From the NCBI GenBank assembly GCA_021323595.1, contig JAJPKR010000035.1, positions 1 through 61,810 of the forward strand: a DNA stretch of 61,810 bases, written 5' to 3'. Made by a program: the position numbers and the translations under genes. The stretch is from Terriglobia bacterium. Lineage in GTDB: Bacteria > Acidobacteriota > Terriglobia > Terriglobales > SCQP01. Shown here one piece after another: positions 29,211 through 38,117 of this stretch. Position 1 is the first letter of the stretch. Each line of letters starts with the position of its first letter. The notes beneath the pieces are model-generated. The model ran no database searches, was not told where the DNA came from, and saw only the letters and a program-made list of their open reading frames with translations.

Positions 29211-31349
29211 ATGATCCGCGTCGCGATCCTCTGGCACATGCACCAGCCCCTGTACCGCAACCCAATCAGCGGCGTCTATGCGCTGCCGTGGACCCGGCTG
29301 CATGCGCTCAAGGACTACTACGGGATGGTCAGGCTGACGGAAGAGTTTCCCGCTCTGCGGTTGACCTTCAACTTGGTTCCATCGCTCATCGTGCAAATCC
29401 GCGACTATGCCGAAGGCCGCGCACGCGATCCCTTCTTCGACGCCGCCGCCGCGGAAGCCGAGAGCCTGGATCCGAGCGGGCGGGAGTTCTTGTTGCGTTA
29501 TTTTTTCCAAGCGCATCCCGACACCATGATCGGCCGCTATCCGCGCTACGCCGAGTTGTACGCCAAGTTTCGACAAGACAACCGCGACCCGCGCCACGGC
29601 GCGCGCCACTTCAGCGCGGCGGAGCTGCGCGACCTGCAAGTGCTCAATCAACTGGCCTGGGTGGATGAATTCTGGCTGGCGGAAGAGCCGGCGCGGACGC
29701 TGGCGCAGAAGGGCCGCGAATTCACGCGCGAGGATCAACTGGCGCTATGCGCCGCGCAACGCGGGTGGCTGGCGGCCGTGCTGCCCGAATACCAGAAGGC
29801 GCGCGAGCGGGGCCAGATCGAGATTTCGACGACGCCCTTTTATCACCCCATCCTGCCGCTGCTGTGCGATACGAACGTCGCGCTGGAGGCGCAACCCGGC
29901 TTGCCCTTGCCGCGCGAGCCCTTTCGTTTTCCCCAGGACGCGCGCGAACAACTGCTGCGCGCGCGCCGTCTCCACGCCGAGGTCTTCGGCGCCGAGCCCA
30001 AGGGGCTCTGGCCCTCGGAGGGCGCGGTGTCGGCCGCCGTCGCCGAGCTGGCGGCGGAGGCCGGCTTTCAGTGGATGGCCAGCGACGAAGGCGTGCTGGC
30101 CAAATCCCTGGGCGCGCCCTTGAGCCGCGACGGCCGGGGCGCGGCGGGCAGCGAGCTCCTCTATGCGGGCTACCGGCTCGAAACCCAGCATGGTCCCCTC
30201 GCCTGCTTCTTCCGCGATCATCGTCTTTCCGACCTGATCGGCTTCGTCTATTCACGCTTGGAGCCGGAGCAGGCGGCGGACGATTTCGTGCGCCGCATCC
30301 TGGCGAACACGGCGCCCCTCGCCCACGCGGGCAAGGACGCCTTGGTGGCCGTGATCTTGGACGGAGAGAACGCCTGGGAGTACTTCACGCTGTCGGGCCG
30401 GGCATTCTTGCGCGCGCTGTACCGGCGGCTGACCACGACGCCCGGCCTCGCCACCTGCACGTTCGCGGAGGCCGCGGCACTGCCGCTGCGTCCGTTGCCG
30501 CGGCTGGCGGCGGGTTCGTGGATCGACGCCAATTTCAATATTTGGATCGGCGCCGAGGAGGACAATCGCTCCTGGGATCTGCTGCGCGCGGCACGACAAA
30601 CCTTGGCGGAACACCAAGCCGCGAACAAGAATGGCGGGTATCGCGACGCCTACGACGACCTGCTGGCGGCCGAGGGCAGCGACTGGAACTGGTGGTACGG
30701 CCCGCAACACCATTCCGAGAACGCTGCCGAATTCGACGCCTTGTACCGATCGCTGCTGAGCGACGTGTACGCGCATCTGGGCCGCACGCCGCCGGCCAGC
30801 CTGGCGCAGCCGGTGGCGCGGGAGTTGGCGTCGGGCGCCGAATTCCAGGCCGCCAGCGACTGGATCGAGCCGGTGATCGACGGCCGCGACACCAGCTATT
30901 TCGAATGGATGGGAGCCGCCGTCTACCGCGCCGACCCGCGCACCGGCTCCATGCACGGCAAACAGTTCCGGTTTTCGGAGCTGCGCGCCGGGTTCAACGG
31001 CGAGGCGGTGTTTCTGCGGCTCGATTTCACTTCCCTGCCGCAAGATCTCGAAGGCGAGCTGCATTGCGAGTTTTCCAGCGTGAGCGACCATGGCTTGGTG
31101 CTCGGCATCGAGGGCGGGCGCATCACGCGCTGCCAGCTCGACGGCGGCGACGCTCCCGATATCCAAGCGGTTCTGCACAACCTGCTGGAGGTGCGCATTC
31201 CTCGCGCGCGCCTCGACCTCGCCGCCACGCCGAGCCATCTGCGCCTGCGCGTCGGCTACTGGGCGGGCGGCTTGCCCACCGAAATGCTGCCCGCCGAGGG
31301 AAGCTTGGAGGTGATCCTGCAGGAGCGCGAGGCGATGCAAAGCTACTGA
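29211..31349 (+). CDS. Glycoside hydrolase family 57 (alpha-amylase/glucanotransferase-like)
   Basis: This 712-residue protein starts with the GH57 barrel: the N-terminal LWHMHQPLYRNP holds the family's His-x-His-Gln-Pro. The Glu in GLWPSEGAVSAAV lies where the catalytic nucleophile is expected and Asp in VAVILDGENAWEYF where the acid/base lies. After about residue 520 comes a beta-rich C-terminal part starting WIEPVIDGRDTSYFEWMGAAVY that is common in these cytoplasmic enzymes. There is no signal peptide, so it likely works on internal alpha-glucan. Confidence 0.9.
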   Translation: MIRVAILWHMHQPLYRNPISGVYALPWTRLHALKDYYGMVRLTEEFPALRLTFNLVPSLIVQIRDYAEGRARDPFFDAAAAEAESLDPSGREFLLRYFFQAHPDTMIGRYPRYAELYAKFRQDNRDPRHGARHFSAAELRDLQVLNQLAWVDEFWLAEEPARTLAQKGREFTREDQLALCAAQRGWLAAVLPEYQKARERGQIEISTTPFYHPILPLLCDTNVALEAQPGLPLPREPFRFPQDAREQLLRARRLHAEVFGAEPKGLWPSEGAVSAAVAELAAEAGFQWMASDEGVLAKSLGAPLSRDGRGAAGSELLYAGYRLETQHGPLACFFRDHRLSDLIGFVYSRLEPEQAADDFVRRILANTAPLAHAGKDALVAVILDGENAWEYFTLSGRAFLRALYRRLTTTPGLATCTFAEAAALPLRPLPRLAAGSWIDANFNIWIGAEEDNRSWDLLRAARQTLAEHQAANKNGGYRDAYDDLLAAEGSDWNWWYGPQHHSENAAEFDALYRSLLSDVYAHLGRTPPASLAQPVARELASGAEFQAASDWIEPVIDGRDTSYFEWMGAAVYRADPRTGSMHGKQFRFSELRAGFNGEAVFLRLDFTSLPQDLEGELHCEFSSVSDHGLVLGIEGGRITRCQLDGGDAPDIQAVLHNLLEVRIPRARLDLAATPSHLRLRVGYWAGGLPTEMLPAEGSLEVILQEREAMQSY

Positions 31350-31436
31350 ATCGCCGCCGTCACGGCCCGCCCGGCGGGGCGGCGAAAACCTGCCGCGATA
31401 AGATGAGAACAGGCGCGCGCGGCGCGGCAGCCACTT

Positions 31437-33701
31437 GTGCGGACCACATCCCGGTATTTGATTCGCGAAGTTTTGGCAGACGCCGGCCTGGGACTGCTGG
31501 TATTCACCTTCGTCATCTTCATGCGCGAGGCGGGACGGCTGCTCGAAATGGCCGTCCGCGACAGCTCGTTTTCCATTTTGCGGGCGTTTCTCTACGCGCT
31601 GCCGAGCACGCTGGTCTTTACGCTGCCGATGGCGTGTCTGGTGGGCTTGTTGATCGCGCTGGGGCGCTTCGGCGGCGACAACGAACTGGTCGCATGGCGG
31701 GCGGCGGGCGTCAGCGGCTGGCAGTTGGCCCGCCCGTTGGCGGCTTTCGCCATCGCCAGCGCCGTCCTCTGCGGCATGTTCTCGCTCTGGATCGCGCCCG
31801 CGGGCGCGCGCGCGCTGCTGCGGCTGGAGGGCGGACTCGCCAATTCCGAAGCCGCCTTCGCGGTGCAGCCGCGCGTATTTTTGGAGAACATTCCTCACGC
31901 CGTCGTTTACGTGTCCGACGTCACGGATGGGGGCCGGCGCTGGCGCAACGTCTTCGTCGCCGACACCAGCGTTCCCGCCTCGCCGCGCATCACCGTGGCT
32001 CGGGAAGGAACACTGCTCGCCACCGGTCCGAACCGGCTGCAACTTCATCTGGAGCGCGGCGAAACCTACGAAGTGCCGGCGGGCAAGCCGCAGAGCCTGC
32101 TGGCGAGCACGTTTGCCACGACGGATATCCCGTTTACCCTGCCGGCGCCGCGCAGCGGGCGGGCGGTGCTGGAAGCGCTGACGACGCGCCAGCTCTGGCA
32201 TCCGGCGCACTACGCGGCGGATTGGCGGGCGGCGCGCATCGAGCTGCACCGCCGCTTCGCGCTCGCCTTCGCCTGCTTGGCGCTGGCGCTGCTCGGAATT
32301 CCGCTCGGCTTGCGCACCGGACGGGGCAAAGCGGGAGGCTTCGTTCTCACGCTGGCGCTGGTATTCGGCTATTACGTTCTGTTCATCTTCGGCATCGCCA
32401 TGGCGCGCCAGGGCCGCCTTGCGCCAGGGCTGGGGGTCTGGGCGGCGGACTTGGTCTGCGCGGGGTTCGGAGTGTGGCTGTTGTTCGGCACCGAGCGCAT
32501 TCCCGCGCGCTCCAACCGCAACCGCGACTGGGTGGCCTGGCTGCGCGAGCGGGCCGGCCGCTGGGTGCGCCCCAACCGGCTCGCCGTACCGCGGGCGCAG
32601 CGCAGCGGCATGCCGCGGCTGCTGGACGGGTATGTCGCGCGCGAATTCGTCGGGTATGTGGGCTTGCTGCTCGCGGCCTTCCTGATTCTGATCTTGGCAT
32701 TCACATTCTTCGAGCTCTTGGGCGACATGCTGCGAACCCACGCCGGCCTGCCCATGATGCTGCGGTATTTGTTCTTTTTGACGCCGCAAATGCTGTACAC
32801 GCTGGCGCCGTTGGCGATCTTGGTGGGCGTGCTGGTGACGTTCGGGCTGATGTCAAAGGCCAACGAGATCACCGCCATGAAGGCCTGCGGCATCAGCATT
32901 TATCGCCTGCTGATTCCCGTCGTCGCCGTGGCGCTGCTTTTCGCGGCCGCGCAGTTCGGGCTGGATCAGTCGTTTCTGCCCGCGTTCAATCGCCGGCAAG
33001 ACGCTTTGCGAGCCGCGATCAAGGGCCGGCCGGCGCAGACCTTCGAACGGCCCGAGCGCAAGTGGGTTTACGGGCAAGAACACGACATCTTCTATTTCCA
33101 ATACTTCGATCCCGTTCGCGACGAGTTCAGCAACGTCTCCATCTGGAGCTTCGATCCGGCCACATTCCGGCTGCGGCGGCACATTTACGCCCGCGACGCA
33201 CATTGGGATCGCCGGCTGCAGGCATGGGTCTTCGAGTCGGGGTGGGAGCGCGAGCTGAGCGGCATCGGGGTCAGCCGCTTCCAGACGTTCAACATCGCCA
33301 GCTTTTCCGGCATCGCCGAGCGCCCGGACTATTTCAAGACGGAAGCGCGCGAGAGCGCGCAAATGAACTACGAGGAGCTTGCCGAATATGTCCAGGACCT
33401 GAAGCGCGGCGGCTACGACGTAAGCCGGCTGGCAGTGCAGTTGAACAAAAAGATCTCGTATCCCCTCATTACGCTCATCATGGCTTTGCTAGCCTTTCCC
33501 TTTGCGCTGTCCGTGGGCCGGCGGGGGACGGTCACGGGCATCGCCGTGGCCATCGGCGTCGCCATTCTGTATTGGCTTAGCTCCGGATTTTTGGAGGCGC
33601 TCGGCAACTTGGACCAAATTCCCGCGGCCATGGCCGCGTGGACTCCGGATTTGATGTTCCTCATCGCGGGTCTATATTTCCTCTTGCGCGTTCCCACGTA
33701 A
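31437..33701 (+). CDS. LptF-LptG fusion, lipopolysaccharide transport permease
   Basis: The 754-residue protein contains two YjgP/YjgQ-type permease units in tandem. Residues 1-365 match LptF (SRYLIREVLADAGLGLLVFTF, AFLYALPSTLVFTLPMACLVG) and residues 395-754 match LptG (LLDGYVAREFVGYVGLLLAAF, ITAMKACGISIYRLLIP). Each half has six membrane helices around a periplasmic jellyroll. The pair extracts LPS from the inner membrane with the LptB ATPase, which is not in this window. A basic linker (about 360-395) joins the halves. GTG 31437 opens with MRTTSRYLIRE. Confidence 0.9.
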   Translation: MRTTSRYLIREVLADAGLGLLVFTFVIFMREAGRLLEMAVRDSSFSILRAFLYALPSTLVFTLPMACLVGLLIALGRFGGDNELVAWRAAGVSGWQLARPLAAFAIASAVLCGMFSLWIAPAGARALLRLEGGLANSEAAFAVQPRVFLENIPHAVVYVSDVTDGGRRWRNVFVADTSVPASPRITVAREGTLLATGPNRLQLHLERGETYEVPAGKPQSLLASTFATTDIPFTLPAPRSGRAVLEALTTRQLWHPAHYAADWRAARIELHRRFALAFACLALALLGIPLGLRTGRGKAGGFVLTLALVFGYYVLFIFGIAMARQGRLAPGLGVWAADLVCAGFGVWLLFGTERIPARSNRNRDWVAWLRERAGRWVRPNRLAVPRAQRSGMPRLLDGYVAREFVGYVGLLLAAFLILILAFTFFELLGDMLRTHAGLPMMLRYLFFLTPQMLYTLAPLAILVGVLVTFGLMSKANEITAMKACGISIYRLLIPVVAVALLFAAAQFGLDQSFLPAFNRRQDALRAAIKGRPAQTFERPERKWVYGQEHDIFYFQYFDPVRDEFSNVSIWSFDPATFRLRRHIYARDAHWDRRLQAWVFESGWERELSGIGVSRFQTFNIASFSGIAERPDYFKTEARESAQMNYEELAEYVQDLKRGGYDVSRLAVQLNKKISYPLITLIMALLAFPFALSVGRRGTVTGIAVAIGVAILYWLSSGFLEALGNLDQIPAAMAAWTPDLMFLIAGLYFLLRVPT

Positions 33702-33713
33702 CGGCGGCGGCTC

Positions 33714-34973
33714 ATGTCCGACTTGATTCCTTCGCTGCGGCCCGGCCTCGACGTCTTCGCGTCGCCCGACCCGGAGCGCCCTGGCGTGGTGCTGCGCGAT
33801 CCGATGGGCTACTCCGACGCCATCGCCATCGTGCCTCCGCCTTGGCTGCCGGTGCTGCGCTGCTGCAACGGCCATACGACGCTGCTCGACTGCCAGGCGC
33901 AGTTGACCCGCCTCAGCGGCGAAATCGTGTCCGCGGAGGCGATTCGCAGCTTCTTGGACGTGCTGGCGAAGCACGGATTCATGGCCACGCCCGACTTCGC
34001 CGAACGGAAGCGGCGCGTGGAGCAGGCGTTCGCCGCCGCGCCCGTGCGCGCCCCGCGCCATGCCGCCTCCGCCTATCCCGCCGAGGCGGCGGAGCTGCGC
34101 GCCACGCTGCAAGGCTATTTCGCCGGAGCGCCCGGTGCGCGCGAGGCAAGCGCGCCGGCCTTGGCCCTGGCGGCGCCGCACGTCAGCCCTGCCGGGGGCG
34201 CGGCAAGTTACGTGCACGCGTATCGGCAATGGCCGGCCGCGCTCGCCGGCCGCGAGTTGATCATTCTCGGCACCTCCCATTACGGCCTGCCCAATCGCTT
34301 CGGGCTCACGCGCAAAACCTTCTTGACGCCCCTCGGTTCGCTGGAGGTGGCGGGCGACGCCGTCGACTTTCTGCTGCAGCGCGCGCCTGAAGCCTGCATT
34401 CTCGAGGACTACTGTCACGCGGTCGAGCATTCGATCGAGTTCCAATGCGTATTCGCCCGCTACGCACTCGAGGCGGCGGGCCACGGTTTACCGCCGCCGC
34501 GGATCGTGCCGATCCTCTGCGGTCCGATTCTCGGCGACGACCCGGCCGTGGAGCGGTTCATCGCGGCGCTTTCGGAATTGGCCGCCGTCCGGCCGGGGCA
34601 GTGGCTCTGGGTGCTGGGAATCGACCTGGCGCATATCGGGCGCCGGTACGGCGATCGTCTGGCCGCGCGCGCCGATAGCGGGCTGATGGTCGACGTGCGG
34701 CGGCGAGACGAGGAACGGCTGGCGGCGGCGCTCGCCGGGGATGCCGCCGGTTTGCGCGCCCTGGTGCGGCCCGACGACGACGATTTGCGCTGGTGCGGCT
34801 TCGCGCCTCTCTATACGTTCCTGCGGGCGCAGCCGCAAGCGCGCGGCTCGCTGCTCCATTACCAGCAATGGAACATCGATGAGGAGTCGGTCGTCAGCTT
34901 TGCCGCGCTTCGCTTCGATTCGCCGATCTCCCGCGCGGCGGACGCTGACCGGGAGGCGATGGCCGGATCGTGA
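33714..34973 (+). CDS. MEMO-like protein (AmmeMemoRadiSam system protein B)
   Basis: The 419-residue protein has a MEMO domain from about residue 120, with its metal-type residues: His in APHVSPAGG, His in LGTSHYGLP, His in HAVEHSIEFQ, and Cys in VPILCGPI. MEMO is related to non-heme-iron dioxygenases and is usually found with an AMMECR1 protein and a radical SAM enzyme; neither is here. The first 115 residues form a separate region with a small helix-turn-helix-like part (RLSGEIVSAEAIRSFLDVLAKHGF). It starts 12 nt after lptFG. Confidence 0.85.
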   Translation: MSDLIPSLRPGLDVFASPDPERPGVVLRDPMGYSDAIAIVPPPWLPVLRCCNGHTTLLDCQAQLTRLSGEIVSAEAIRSFLDVLAKHGFMATPDFAERKRRVEQAFAAAPVRAPRHAASAYPAEAAELRATLQGYFAGAPGAREASAPALALAAPHVSPAGGAASYVHAYRQWPAALAGRELIILGTSHYGLPNRFGLTRKTFLTPLGSLEVAGDAVDFLLQRAPEACILEDYCHAVEHSIEFQCVFARYALEAAGHGLPPPRIVPILCGPILGDDPAVERFIAALSELAAVRPGQWLWVLGIDLAHIGRRYGDRLAARADSGLMVDVRRRDEERLAAALAGDAAGLRALVRPDDDDLRWCGFAPLYTFLRAQPQARGSLLHYQQWNIDEESVVSFAALRFDSPISRAADADREAMAGS

Positions 34974-34991
34974 TTCGCGCAGCCGCGCGGC

Positions 34992-34997
34992 TATGAT
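34992..34997 (+). promoter_or_regulatory. TATGAT -10-like hexamer before GTG 35004
   Basis: Ends 6 nt before the GTG. RNA polymerase would initiate at or one base before the start codon. Confidence 0.5.
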
Positions 34998-35003
34998 GGA
35001 CCC

Positions 35004-36020
35004 GTGATTCGCTTCGGCATTCTAGGCTTCGGCCTGCACGGCGACAAACGGCTGATGCCCGGCTTCGCACGCGCCCGGCGCGCGCGGGTGACGGCGCTGT
35101 CGCGGCGCTCGCTCGACCGCGCGCGGGAAAGCGCCGCCCGCTATGGCATCCCCCGCTATTTCGACTCCAAGGAAGCGCTCTGCCGCCATCCCGACGTAGA
35201 CGCGGTCTTCGTCGCTACCCCCAACGCCGAGCATCGCGACGACGTCTTGCTGGCGCTGCGGTGCGGCAAGCCCGTGTTGTGCGAGAAGCCCATGGCGATG
35301 GACGCCGGGCAGGCGGAAGAAATGGTGACCGCGGCGCGGCGCGCGGGCCTGCCGCTGGGCATCGCCCACGTTTTTCGCTTCGAAGAGAGCACCCGCCGCT
35401 TGCGGGAACGGGTGGCGGCGCGCGAGGTCGGGCCGCCCGTCTTCGCGCGTTCGGAATTTTCCTATTACGGCCGCGGCCACGCACGCAATTGGCTCTTGAA
35501 CCGCAAGATCTCGGGCGGGGGGCCGATCGCCGACGTCGGCGTGCATTGCTTCGACGCCCTGTCCTATATCCTCGAAGACGAGATCGTGCGGGTGGCGGCG
35601 CTAGGCCGCCAGGATGCCGACTCCGGCGACGTCGAAGCCGCCGCGATCGTCAGCTTGGAGTTTGCGCGCGGCACGCTGGGCGTGCTGCTCAATTCGATTC
35701 GGGCGGAATACCGCACGCCCTTCGAGTTGGTGGGCGAAGGCGGGGTCTTGCGCGCCGAGGATGCGTTCAGCGTCGAGGCGCCGATCACCATCGAGCGGCT
35801 CCGCCCCGGCCATCCGGTGGAACGCGAGGTCGTGAACAACTTCGATGCCTATGCGCGGCAGGTTGACGCCTTCGCCGCCACCCTCGAAGACGGCGCTCCC
35901 TTTGCCGCGCCGGGGGAACTCGGCTGGCGCAATCAGATCGTGCTCGACGCCATCTACCGCTCCTTGCGCACCGGCGCGGTGCAGGAGATCGCCTCCACGG
36001 CGATGCCGCACTCCGGCTAA
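35004..36020 (+). CDS. Gfo/Idh/MocA family oxidoreductase
   Basis: The 338-residue protein has an N-terminal Rossmann fold (FGILGFGLHGDKRLMPGF), the VFVATPNAEH segment and the catalytic-region CEKPMAMDAG with the conserved Lys. The C-terminal alpha/beta domain has GGGPIADVGVHCFDAL, where Asp and His form the substrate site. Members use NAD(P) to oxidise sugars, inositols or amino-sugars, or reduce biliverdin; the substrate is unknown. It follows the MEMO gene by 30 nt but has its own TATGAT. Confidence 0.92.
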   Translation: MIRFGILGFGLHGDKRLMPGFARARRARVTALSRRSLDRARESAARYGIPRYFDSKEALCRHPDVDAVFVATPNAEHRDDVLLALRCGKPVLCEKPMAMDAGQAEEMVTAARRAGLPLGIAHVFRFEESTRRLRERVAAREVGPPVFARSEFSYYGRGHARNWLLNRKISGGGPIADVGVHCFDALSYILEDEIVRVAALGRQDADSGDVEAAAIVSLEFARGTLGVLLNSIRAEYRTPFELVGEGGVLRAEDAFSVEAPITIERLRPGHPVEREVVNNFDAYARQVDAFAATLEDGAPFAAPGELGWRNQIVLDAIYRSLRTGAVQEIASTAMPHSG

Positions 36021-36035
36021 GCCGGCCAGCGCCTT

Positions 36036-38054
36036 TCAGCGCACGGATGCCTGAACCGGCTCGCCCTTCACATAGTGGTCGTACCAGGCCAAGTAGCGGC
36101 GGTAGCGGTCGACGATGAAGCTCGGCCGCGTGAAGCCATGGAACTGGCCGGGATAAATGACCAGCTCCGTCGGCACGCGCAGCGTGCGCAGCGCCTGATA
36201 CATCTGCTCGCCCCCGATCAGCGGCACGTTGAAGTCCTTGTCCCCGCCCATGAAGAGAGTGGGCGTATGAATACGGTCGGCGTGGTAGAAGGGATAGGAA
36301 ATCTTGATCCACAGCGCCTCGCTCTTCCAGGGCGGGCCGATCTCCAGGTCGTATTGCGACACGTATTCATCCACCCCGTACATCGCCGCTTGATTGGCGC
36401 TGCCGGCGCCGGCGATGGCGGCGCGGAAGCGGCCGTCGCTCGCGATCGTATAGTCGGTGAGGATGGCGCCGTAGCTCCAGCCGCCGATCCCCAGCCGGTT
36501 GGGATCCGCGATGCCCAGCGCTTCCACATGGCTCACGCCGGCCAGCAGATCCTTGACTTCCTTATCCCCCCAATCGGCAAAGATGCTGCGCTGGTAATCC
36601 CATCCGCGCCCCGAGCTGCCGCGATAATTGATTGCGATCACGGCATAGCCGTGCGCCGCCAGCCATTGATGCTCGAAGCTGAACGAATGATCGTCCTGGC
36701 CATCGGGCCCGCCGTGGATCCGCAGCAGCGTGGGCACGCGCTCCCCGGCGGTGTAACCGGGCGGCAGGGTCAGCAGGCCGTGAACATCGGTATTGTCGGT
36801 GCTGGTGAACTGAATCTCACGCACCTCGCCGAGATGCAACTGGGCGAAGAGCGCGTCGTTATGATGCGTCAAGGCGCGCAGGCCGCCATTCTCGACGGCA
36901 TAGACTTCGGGCGGAGCGTCGTCGGTGGCGACAAGAGCCGCGAGATGCCCCTCGCGGCTGCTGGGCGAGCTCACGACCAGCTTGCCCGGCGCGAGCCGCC
37001 GCACCGCTCCGGTGGCCACGGAAACGAGAGCCGGATACTGGGAGCGGTCGTCCTCGACGGTGACGACGATCGCGCGCCCGTCGGCGGTGAACTCGGGCGA
37101 AGCCACGGAGCGATCCAAGGCATCGGTCAGCACGCGCGCCGGAGCGCTGCCGTCGGCGGCAACGACGGCGAGATGCTGCTCGTTGTAGGCGTAGTATTTC
37201 GCCGGATCGCCCCGCAGGAAGGCGATCAGCCGTCCGTCGGGACTCCAGCTCAGAGGACCGCCGTCGGGCCCGTCAAAACTTGTCAGTGCGCGCGGCGCCG
37301 ATCCCGGCCGCGACGGCACGACGTAGATTTGCGTCGCGTCGGTGCGATCCGGCGAAGGGCCGAGATTGCTCACGAAGGCGATCGCCGAGCCGTCCGGCGA
37401 CCAGGCGCCATTCGATTCATCCACGTTCTGGCTGTTCGTCAGCCGCGCCAATTGGCGCGTGGCAATGTCGTAGAGATAGAGATGGCGGCGCTCGCCGGTG
37501 AGATAGCCGATGCGATCTTCCTTGAAGTGGTAGCGGTCGATGACGATGGGCAGCGGCGGGGCGGGCGTTTGCGGCGTGGTCTCGGGCTTTTGCTTCTTGA
37601 TTTGCAGCGTCAGCAGCAGCCGGCGGGAATCGGGCGACCAACTATAGGCAGAGATCTCTCCTTGCACGTCGGTCAATTGCCGCGCCTCGCCGCCGCGCCG
37701 GTCGAAGACCCAGACCTGGGTGCCGGGAGCGGGGCCCGGGCGGGAAGACAGGAATGAAAGGTAGCGCCCGTCAGGGCTCCAGCGGGGCGCGCCCGCCGAT
37801 TGCTCCCCGTAGGTTAGCTCCAAGTCCGGCGCGCCGCTCCAGTTGACCATCCACAGATGCGTCACGGACTTGTCGGCCTTCTTGTCGATGGTCGAAACGG
37901 TGTAGGCCACCCAGCGGCCATGCGGTGAAACTTCCGGATCGCGCACGGTTTGGAACTGGTAGAGATCGTCGAGGCGAAGCCGGCGGCGCGGCGCCGTTTG
38001 CGCCGCGGCGGCAGCGAGCAGGCCCAGGGCGAGAAGCAACGCAGAGAAGCGCAT
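36036..38054 (-). CDS. Secreted S9-family peptidase (acylaminoacyl/dipeptidyl peptidase-like)
   Basis: This 672-residue protein has a signal peptide (RFSALLLALGLLAAAAAQT), a seven-bladed beta-propeller with repeated WSPDG motifs up to about residue 410, and an alpha/beta hydrolase domain. The nucleophile is Ser527 in GIGGWSYGA; Asp607 (DKDFNVP) and His639 (PGQFHGF) complete the triad. It probably degrades peptides in the periplasm. TACACT lies 7 nt upstream of the ATG. Confidence 0.92.
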   Translation of the reverse strand: MRFSALLLALGLLAAAAAQTAPRRRLRLDDLYQFQTVRDPEVSPHGRWVAYTVSTIDKKADKSVTHLWMVNWSGAPDLELTYGEQSAGAPRWSPDGRYLSFLSSRPGPAPGTQVWVFDRRGGEARQLTDVQGEISAYSWSPDSRRLLLTLQIKKQKPETTPQTPAPPLPIVIDRYHFKEDRIGYLTGERRHLYLYDIATRQLARLTNSQNVDESNGAWSPDGSAIAFVSNLGPSPDRTDATQIYVVPSRPGSAPRALTSFDGPDGGPLSWSPDGRLIAFLRGDPAKYYAYNEQHLAVVAADGSAPARVLTDALDRSVASPEFTADGRAIVVTVEDDRSQYPALVSVATGAVRRLAPGKLVVSSPSSREGHLAALVATDDAPPEVYAVENGGLRALTHHNDALFAQLHLGEVREIQFTSTDNTDVHGLLTLPPGYTAGERVPTLLRIHGGPDGQDDHSFSFEHQWLAAHGYAVIAINYRGSSGRGWDYQRSIFADWGDKEVKDLLAGVSHVEALGIADPNRLGIGGWSYGAILTDYTIASDGRFRAAIAGAGSANQAAMYGVDEYVSQYDLEIGPPWKSEALWIKISYPFYHADRIHTPTLFMGGDKDFNVPLIGGEQMYQALRTLRVPTELVIYPGQFHGFTRPSFIVDRYRRYLAWYDHYVKGEPVQASVR

Positions 38055-38061
38055 GCGCGGC

Positions 38062-38067
38062 AGTGTA
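38062..38067 (-). promoter_or_regulatory. TACACT -10-like hexamer before the S9 peptidase gene
   Basis: Ends 7 nt before ATG 38054, implying a leaderless message. Confidence 0.4.
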
Positions 38068-38117
38068 CCATTCGACCCCGGCGCGGCGCAGCCTGGCGGC
38101 GCGGCGGCCTGGGCGGG

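Noticed and set aside
29747-33580. 1277-residue plus-strand frame across GH57 and lptFG
   Set aside because: It is out of frame with both recognisable proteins, and its composition (Arg, Gly, Ala) is typical of GC-rich shadow frames.
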